From: Deltaproteobacteria bacterium
GTDB lineage: Bacteria; Desulfobacterota; BSN033; UBA1163
Length of the DNA: 10,709 nucleotides
Reading direction: 5' to 3'
Assembly (NCBI GenBank): GCA_016875155.1
Contig: VGSD01000058.1
Coordinates: 1 to 10,709, forward strand
A program made the translations under genes and the position numbers. Position 1 is the first letter of the stretch. Every line of letters begins with the position of its first letter. The notes under the pieces are model-generated. The model was not told the origin of the DNA. It did no database searches and worked only from the letters and a program-made list of their open reading frames with translations. Below, in pieces: positions 6,857-10,709 of the stretch.

Positions 6857-7632
6857 GCCAGCAGAGTAATATCCTCTGCAACCTTGGGGTAATCGGTGAG
6901 CATTTTGGCATCATGCCCCGGAAAGAGAAGATCGAGGGAGGATACCTTCGCCTTTAACATATCATAAGTCTTCATCCAGGCAATCATATCAATGATGAAA
7001 CAACTTGGAATCTCCTTTTCATAATTTTGAAAGATGTGGGCACAGTCCGATCCCACAATCGCTCTCCCTTTCGCTGTATTCACTGCCACGACCTGAAGTC
7101 CGGGAGAATGACCGGGCGCGAGGAGGACTTCAATGCCGGGGAGAATTTCTTGATCTCCATTCACAAGAATTAATCTCTCTGTTCCTTCGAGTTTGGCAAG
7201 ATATCCATTTCCAGAGGGATCAGACATCATGCGGAACGGAGGCTTTTGGGCGATCGGATCTTTGACCCAGAAATTGAATTCTCTCTCTTGAACATAAAGG
7301 GTGGCATTTGGAAAAAGTTCTAATCCATTGATGTGATCGAAATTCATGTGAGTGATGATTAACTTTTTTATCTGAGAGGCATCAATCCCTATCCTCATCA
7401 GTATCTCGACGGGATTGACATATCCTTCGAGCTTCATTTCCTGCGCAAGAAGAGGAGTCACACCCCCATCGACCAACACGATCTCCCCATTCCCTTTCAC
7501 AACCCAGAGATAATAATTGGTGTGGGTTTCTTTCTCCCAGTCTGTATTCCAGAGGACTTTCGCCATGGGACGGGGAAAAGGTCCTGCGAATTTGACTGCA
7601 TAGATTTGATAGATTGGCAGAGGAGATGACAT
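6853..7632 (-). CDS. Metallo-beta-lactamase-fold hydrolase, lactonase-like, with altered HxNxDH motif
   Basis: A 259-residue MBL-fold enzyme related to the AttM/AiiA-like lactonase branch of the superfamily; the substrate is unknown. I place the start at 7632 (MSSPLPIYQI): it is preceded by AAAAAAGGAAAC at good spacing. The longer open frame up to 7755 would overlap pxpC by about 90 bp, and its extra 41 residues look non-native. Motifs are VDGG (about 55-58), THMNFDH (H95, N97, D99, H100), APGHSPG (H175), GSDCAH (D196) and FPGHD (H240). So all metal ligands of the two-zinc site are present except the second His of HxHxDH, which is Asn (codon AAT). It follows pxpC by 31 bp on the same strand and is probably the last gene of that operon. 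That suggests a ring-opening or amide/ester hydrolysis role linked to the pxpBC substrate, but this is inference. Confidence 0.85.
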   Translation of the reverse strand: MSSPLPIYQIYAVKFAGPFPRPMAKVLWNTDWEKETHTNYYLWVVKGNGEIVLVDGGVTPLLAQEMKLEGYVNPVEILMRIGIDASQIKKLIITHMNFDHINGLELFPNATLYVQEREFNFWVKDPIAQKPPFRMMSDPSGNGYLAKLEGTERLILVNGDQEILPGIEVLLAPGHSPGLQVVAVNTAKGRAIVGSDCAHIFQNYEKEIPSCFIIDMIAWMKTYDMLKAKVSSLDLLFPGHDAKMLTDYPKVAEDITLLA

Positions 7633-7663
7633 GATCCGTTTCCTTTTTTCTATATAAAACTTG

Positions 7664-8620
7664 TTATTGGAGGCTTTTAAAATCGTTGACCCGTTTCTCC
7701 TGTTCCTTGAGAAGAGAGTGAGCTTCTTCGATAGAGATGGGTTTAAACCGGACACGGTCTCCTGGTTTCAGTTGCGCCGCTTTCGTTAAGTCCGTTGAAA
7801 TGATTGCTGCAATTTTTGTATAACCGCCGGTAACCAGTTCAGTCAGAATGATGATTGGCTTTCCGTCTCCGGGGACCTGAATCGCACCCGGGAGAAAACC
7901 CTCTGAGATGATGGACTCTTCCACATCAGGTCTTCTCTCAATCCTGGGACCATTGAGCCGAATCCCCATCCGGTCACACTGAGGGGATACTCCATAGGCT
8001 GAGGAGCAGAAGGTTTGGAATCCCTCTTGAGTGAAGTGATCATCCTGAGGGCCAGGGATCACTCTGAGGGTTGCCTCCTTTTCAAAAACGGGGATCCACT
8101 CTTCTGGAAATCGAAGCCCTATTTGGTTGAGCGGAGAAGACGAATCAAACCTGTAAAGGAGAGCTCCCTTTCTCAGCGGTCTTCCCTCCAAACCCCCAAA
8201 CTTTCCAGAGAGATAGGTTGATCTGCTTCCCATCACTTCAGGAACAACGAACCCTCCACCTATGGAAAGATAGGCACGGCATCCTGAACCGACTTTTTTA
8301 AAGGCGATGACATCGCCCTCGATGAGAAGATGGGTTCTCCACATCTCAAGGGGCTCGCCATTTAAAGCAGGAGCGAAATCTCCACCTGCAATCGAAATGA
8401 TGAACTCTCCAAGGGCTCTCAATTTCAGTCCCATGAGAGTCGTTTCAAGGCAGGCTTCATTTCCATGATTGTTGACCAGAAGGTTGGCAACCCTGTAGGA
8501 GTAAGGGTCGAGGGCTCCTGAGGGTGGGACTCCGAACCGACCAAAACCAAACCGACCATTGTCTTGGATCGTCGTCAGGATCCCGGGCTCAATAACTTCA
8601 AAGGCAGGTGTTTGGTTCAT
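7664..8620 (-). CDS. pxpC: 5-oxoprolinase subunit C / biotin-dependent carboxyltransferase-like (KipA family)
   Basis: A 318-residue member of the PxpC/KipA/allophanate hydrolase subunit 2 family. In characterised bacteria PxpA, PxpB and PxpC together hydrolyse 5-oxoproline to glutamate with ATP. The KipA name comes from its Bacillus role opposing the kinase inhibitor KipI. Diagnostic segments are 'VIEPGILTTIQDNGRFG' (about 9-25), GVPPSGALD (30-38), 'ACLETTLMGL', and the C-terminal run 'SEGFLPGAIQVPGDGKPII', VTGGYTKIAAIISTDL and LKPGDRVRF. The length is normal, and the ATG at 8620 places the first strand correctly, though only a weak ribosome binding site is visible (purine-rich GGGAGAGGG lies too far upstream). 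It is separated from pxpB by a 206-bp gap containing a MITE-like element. No pxpA gene is in the window. Related domains occur in urea amidolyase and acetyl-CoA-carboxylase-like enzymes, so a non-oxoproline substrate is possible. Confidence 0.92.
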   Translation of the reverse strand: MNQTPAFEVIEPGILTTIQDNGRFGFGRFGVPPSGALDPYSYRVANLLVNNHGNEACLETTLMGLKLRALGEFIISIAGGDFAPALNGEPLEMWRTHLLIEGDVIAFKKVGSGCRAYLSIGGGFVVPEVMGSRSTYLSGKFGGLEGRPLRKGALLYRFDSSSPLNQIGLRFPEEWIPVFEKEATLRVIPGPQDDHFTQEGFQTFCSSAYGVSPQCDRMGIRLNGPRIERRPDVEESIISEGFLPGAIQVPGDGKPIIILTELVTGGYTKIAAIISTDLTKAAQLKPGDRVRFKPISIEEAHSLLKEQEKRVNDFKSLQ

Positions 8621-8658
8621 CTTAAAATTTGACTAAAATATGTTCCCTCTCCCTTGAG

Positions 8659-8790
8659 AGACTGTGTCGTAATTAACCATTCGCCCTTCGACTCGCAACC
8701 GAGACGAACGGCTAAGTGATTGATTTTTATCATGTCGTATTCCGTTCGTGGTGAGGCTCTCGAACCATGAACGGAATTACGACACAGTCT
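8659..8790. mobile_element. 132-bp MITE-like palindromic element between pxpB and pxpC
   Basis: Perfect 16-bp terminal inverted repeats bound the element: AGACTGTGTCGTAATT (8659-8674) and AATTACGACACAGTCT (8775-8790). Inside are two further hairpins. One pairs CCATTCG (8677-8683) with CGAACGG (8705-8711). The other pairs CCGTTCGTGGT (8742-8752) with ACCATGAACGG (8764-8774). A third copy of the terminal sequence, TGTCGTA, sits internally at 8733-8739, so the right end can pair either with the left end or with this inner copy, forming a stem of about 20 bp with few mismatches. No coding capacity is evident, and no clear target-site duplication is visible. A 7-bp hairpin (TCTTCCC/GGGAAGA, 8788-8806) abuts the right end. 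Its place in an otherwise compact operon suggests insertion. Mobilisation in trans is inferred; no transposase is in the window. Confidence 0.75.
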
Positions 8791-8826
8791 TCCCGGGGAG
8801 GGAAGATAAGTTGTTCGGTTAATTTT

Positions 8827-9516
8827 TTACCTTTTCCATTCCTCAAACTCTTTCTCGCTGATCGGATCAAACTGCACCAGGTCTCCCATCTGAAGAAGAG
8901 ATGGAGGTTCTCTATCGGGATCGAACAATTCTATGGGTGTCCGACCGATGATCTGCCAGCCTCCAGGGCTTTCCATTGAATAGATGCCAGTCTGTTTCTG
9001 AGCAATGGCTACTGAACCTTTGGGAACCGAAAGCCTCGGTGTTTTAAGACGGGGCATAACGAGGCGATCCGGAAGTTCTCCCATGTAAGGATAGCCTGGC
9101 ATAAAGCCGATCATATAGATGAAGTAGGGCTTGCTGGTGTGAAGACGGATCACTTCATCAGGAGAGATTTTATGATACTCTCCTACAAATTCCAGATCCG
9201 GCCCATAGACGCCTCCGTAGACCGCAGGGATGCGAGTCAGTTTCGGTTCTGGCAATGGAATTCCCTGAAGGTTTTTTTCTATCTTTTGCAGTCTTTTTTT
9301 TAATTGTTTGAGAGGATGGGTGAGGGGATGGTAGATGACCAGCAGGGACCGGTAGGTGGGAATGGTCTCGATAATCCCTTCAATGGCTTCTGCTTGAATG
9401 GCAAGGGCCATTCTTCTGACCTTCTTATTGACTTCGTGACTGATCTCATTTCCGAATTCAAGAAGAAGTCCCCGATCACCCATCAACAGGTAACGTGTTT
9501 TCTCGTAAAGACCCAT
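8827..9516 (-). CDS. pxpB: 5-oxoprolinase subunit B (KipI family)
   Basis: Partner of PxpC; PxpB/KipI proteins have a cyclophilin-like C-terminal domain and form the carboxyltransferase-like half of the 5-oxoprolinase complex. Family marks are MGDRGLLLEFG near the N-terminus, 'IPAVYGGVYGPDLEFV', 'YMIGFMPGYPYMGELPDRL', TPRLSVPKGSVAIA, 'QTGIYSMESPGGWQIIGRTP' and LFDPDREPPSLLQMGD. I prefer the ATG at 9516 (MGLYEKTRYLLMGDRG, 229 residues), which gives the usual short N-terminal lead to the first strand. The longer frame from GTG 9594 adds 26 residues, including a hydrophobic stretch (SSFFIIFTLF) unlike the family, and would start almost at the predicted transcription start. No good ribosome binding site precedes 9516, so the start is uncertain. 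The product is cytoplasmic; it heads the pxpB-pxpC-hydrolase unit. Confidence 0.9.
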   Translation of the reverse strand: MGLYEKTRYLLMGDRGLLLEFGNEISHEVNKKVRRMALAIQAEAIEGIIETIPTYRSLLVIYHPLTHPLKQLKKRLQKIEKNLQGIPLPEPKLTRIPAVYGGVYGPDLEFVGEYHKISPDEVIRLHTSKPYFIYMIGFMPGYPYMGELPDRLVMPRLKTPRLSVPKGSVAIAQKQTGIYSMESPGGWQIIGRTPIELFDPDREPPSLLQMGDLVQFDPISEKEFEEWKR

Positions 9517-9605
9517 AAACAGTGTAAAAATGATAAAGAAAGAAGATTGAAGAAGGGCAGCCGCACCGTTGTGAAATTGACTGTCCGCTCTCACGCCCTT
9601 GCTAA

Positions 9606-9635
9606 ATCATACAGTTTAAATGAATGAATTAACAA
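9606..9635 (-). promoter_or_regulatory. Probable sigma-70-type promoter for pxpB
   Basis: Read on the minus strand, TTGTTA (9635-9630) is followed after 18 bp by TATGAT (9611-9606, five of six to TATAAT). Transcription would begin near 9599, giving a leader of about 80 bases to the ATG at 9516. It lies between the end of higA (9651) and pxpB, so the pxp genes probably have their own promoter separate from higBA. No operator-like palindrome is obvious around it. Confidence 0.45.
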
Positions 9636-9650
9636 AGGCTCATATTGAAG

Positions 9651-9953
9651 TCAAACGGCTGCCGCCATGGGATGTACTTCACGTGTCACTCTTTCGGACA
9701 ACACATCTTCCGCAACATCCATATCATACCGACTTTGAAGGTTGATCCAATAACGCGGGCTTTGCCCGAAATAGCGCCCTAGGCGCAAGGCAAGCTCCGC
9801 GGTTACTGGACGTTTGCCATTCACAACGTGATTGATACGCATGGCGGGAACGCCTAACTCCCGAGCGAGTCGGTATTGTGATAATTTCAACTCATCAATC
9901 AACTCTTTTAAATACACTCCAGGGTGTACTGGCGAAATACGCTTTTTATTCAT
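9651..9953 (-). CDS. higA: HigA-type antitoxin, HTH (VapI/XRE) DNA-binding protein
   Basis: A 100-residue antitoxin that should bind the HigB toxin and repress the higBA promoter. The helix-turn-helix spans about residues 13-60: 'HPGVYLKELIDELKLSQYRL', then 'ARELGVPAMRINHVVNGKRP' and TAELALRLGRYFG. This is the classic HigA/VapI signature, followed by 'SPRYWINLQSRYDM'. The start at 9953 (MNKKRISPVHPG) is chosen because GAGGGGGTCAGC directly precedes it and the family begins at this point; the open frame continues to 10016 but only through the end of higB. The gene starts 10 bp after the toxin stop, in the toxin-first order typical of higBA. Length and motifs look intact, so the module may be functional. 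Confidence 0.93.
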   Translation of the reverse strand: MNKKRISPVHPGVYLKELIDELKLSQYRLARELGVPAMRINHVVNGKRPVTAELALRLGRYFGQSPRYWINLQSRYDMDVAEDVLSERVTREVHPMAAAV

Positions 9954-9963
9954 GCTGACCCCC

Positions 9964-10245
9964 TCAGTGATAATCGACGATTTCCACCATCTCGGCATTG
10001 TCATCGCGCCATTCAAAACAAATTCGCCATTGATCGTTAATGCGAATGCTCCATTGACCTTTACGTTGACCCTTTAAAGCCTCAAGTCGGTTTGATAACG
10101 GCAGACCTAAATCTTCAAGCCGAGTTGCCGCATCAATCGCATTAAGCTTCATAAAAGCCCGCTGTTGAATATCATGTGGAAACTTCCTCGAAAATTGGCG
10201 ATGGAATATCTTCCCTGTTTCACGACAACGGAATGACTTGATCAC
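9964..10245 (-). CDS. higB: HigB-type (RelE superfamily) mRNA interferase toxin
   Basis: A 93-residue toxin of the plasmid-maintenance killer family, a ribosome-dependent mRNA endonuclease in studied members. Family features are the start MIKSFRCRETGKIF, SRKFP, 'QRAFMKLNAIDAATRLEDLG', PLSNRLEALKG and the C-terminal core 'GQWSIRINDQWRICFEW' with VEIVDYH. The conserved basic and aromatic positions (R in IRIND, R in WRICF, terminal DYH) are present, so the toxin looks intact. The start codon is GTG at 10245; no ATG lies nearby in frame and the N-terminus matches the family. The predicted promoter would begin transcription at or within a base or two of this GTG, so the message may be leaderless. 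It is transcribed first in the higBA operon. Confidence 0.93.
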   Translation of the reverse strand: MIKSFRCRETGKIFHRQFSRKFPHDIQQRAFMKLNAIDAATRLEDLGLPLSNRLEALKGQRKGQWSIRINDQWRICFEWRDDNAEMVEIVDYH

Positions 10246-10251
10246 ATTAGA

Positions 10252-10280
10252 TTAATAAACAATTTGTTTATTATTGTCAA
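10252..10280 (-). promoter_or_regulatory. higBA promoter with palindromic operator between -35 and -10
   Basis: On the minus strand a perfect -35 TTGACA (10280-10275) is followed after exactly 17 bp by TATTAA (10257-10252, four of six to TATAAT). The spacer is occupied by a perfect palindrome with 10-base arms TAATAAACAA and TTGTTTATTA around one central base (10253-10273), overlapping both promoter elements. Binding by HigA here would block RNA polymerase, matching the known autorepression of higBA operons. The operator assignment is inferred from position and symmetry. Confidence 0.75.
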
Positions 10281-10676
10281 GAGGAAGCTGCTGGAGCGTG
10301 CCCCGCCAGGAGGTAGGCTAAAAACAATGTGTCCAGCCTGGCGTCGTCAAATCCCTTCCGAGGCGTTCAAAAACTGATGGGTCTTGCTTTGAGCGGAGCT
10401 AACGACACATAGGCATAAAATTTCTAAGTCTAATACCTCGTTGCCTTTGACAGCAAGGCTACCTTGAATTCTTATAAATGTCAATTCCAGAAAGGGGCGA
10501 TTTTCTGATCTCTAAAAAGAAATATATTCATTTTAGACAGGTAGCAATAAACAAATTGGCTAAAAAACCCGTTGATCACTCGATTATCAAAAGGAAATCT
10601 CCGAGGCTTCCACCTACCTCTGTAATAGTGGATTGGTCTGAGGGTTGATGATTATGGAAAGAAAGGAAGCATAACA
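10281..10676. other. Non-coding or unassigned stretch upstream of higBA
   Basis: About 400 bp without a convincing gene on either strand. All six frames are broken by frequent stops. A minus-strand run of about 30 codons ending near 10280 is too short and unrecognisable to call. The stretch holds one copy of the higBA operator sequence (separate entry). It may contain the promoter and leader of the plus-strand gene that begins at 10677. TATATT (10523-10528) and TAGACA (10534-10539) are candidate promoter elements, but neither has a good partner. Confidence 0.5.
10546..10558 (+). promoter_or_regulatory. Second, partial copy of the higBA operator sequence
   Basis: AATAAACAAATTG here is identical over 13 bases to the minus-strand form of the palindromic operator in the higBA promoter (one full arm, the centre and the start of the second arm). 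After it the sequence diverges (GCTAAAAA instead of TTTATT), so the dyad is incomplete. It lies about 120 bp upstream of the gene starting at 10677. It could be an auxiliary HigA site, a remnant of duplication, or chance in AT-rich DNA. Confidence 0.35.
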
Positions 10677-10709
10677 ATGAAATCAGCAGTGGCTGCAAGA
10701 CGGCTGCTA
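10677..10709 (+). CDS. Start of an unidentified plus-strand gene (3' truncated by the window)
   Basis: ATG at 10677 opens a frame that runs to the window edge (MKSAVAARRLL, eleven codons). It is preceded by AAAGGAAG (10662-10669) at normal spacing, which makes it a credible gene start. Eleven residues are too few to identify a family. A tiny frame just upstream (ATG 10648 to TAA 10674) encodes only eight residues (MIMERKEA) and may be incidental. The gene is divergent from higBA. Confidence 0.45.
   Translation, partial: MKSAVAARRLL

Noticed and set aside
7633..7755. N-terminal extension of the MBL hydrolase
   Set aside because: It would overlap pxpC by about 90 bp, is lysine/arginine/serine-rich without family similarity, and a good ribosome binding site precedes ATG 7632.
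8788..8806. Hairpin TCTTCCC/GGGAAGA as a terminator after pxpB
   Set aside because: No T-run follows in the minus-strand direction, and the operon seems to continue into pxpC.
9304..9627. Plus-strand open frame opposite pxpB
   Set aside because: Antisense to conserved pxpB sequence, with no recognisable domain.
10281..10400. Short minus-strand coding remnant (about 30 codons ending near 10280)
   Set aside because: Bounded by stops, unrecognisable and with no start signal; too little to call a pseudogene.
1..10709. CRISPR array, tRNA or rRNA genes, phage or defence-system cluster
   Set aside because: No regularly spaced repeats, no cloverleaf or rRNA-like sequence, and no phage or known defence proteins beyond the higBA toxin-antitoxin pair were seen.

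Overview
The window looks like chromosomal DNA of medium GC content (roughly half G+C by eye) from a bacterium. Gene content is generic: a BtuCDF-type importer, a medium-form threonine ammonia-lyase, a NYN/OST-HTH protein, 5-oxoprolinase subunits B and C, and HigBA. Together with the abundance of short intergenic palindromes, this resembles uncultured Desulfobacterota/deltaproteobacterial or related genomes. That placement is a guess, because no rRNA or other marker gene is present.

Left part (1-4845, plus strand). A cobalamin/siderophore-type ABC importer is encoded as substrate-binding protein (5' end cut off by the window), permease and ATPase. Its ATPase gene overlaps a threonine ammonia-lyase gene that starts with TTG. 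The four genes look like one transcription unit, apart from an AT-rich hairpin repeat between the binding-protein and permease genes. A NYN-domain putative RNase with an OST-HTH/LOTUS module and a basic, proline-rich tail follows behind its own likely promoter.

Middle (4846-6856). A compound palindromic repeat made of two perfect GC-rich hairpins ends right at the start of a secreted 618-residue beta-propeller-like protein of unknown function, and supplies its ribosome binding site. This gene converges on the next operon, and the two stop codons overlap.

Right part (6853-10245, minus strand). Read in transcription order: higB toxin, higA antitoxin, then pxpB, pxpC and a metallo-beta-lactamase-fold hydrolase. 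The pxpB-pxpC gap is filled by a 132-bp MITE-like element with perfect 16-bp terminal inverted repeats. pxpA, the usual partner of pxpB and pxpC, is not in the window. The hydrolase after pxpC has Asn in place of the second His of the HxHxDH metal motif. The higBA promoter contains a perfect palindrome between -35 and -10, and 13 bases of it recur about 270 bp further on, ahead of a new plus-strand gene that begins at 10677 and leaves the window.

I see no strong evidence for a new multi-gene defence or biosynthetic system. The most unusual signals are the three different palindromic repeats, the altered hydrolase motif beside pxpBC, and the repeated higBA operator sequence.
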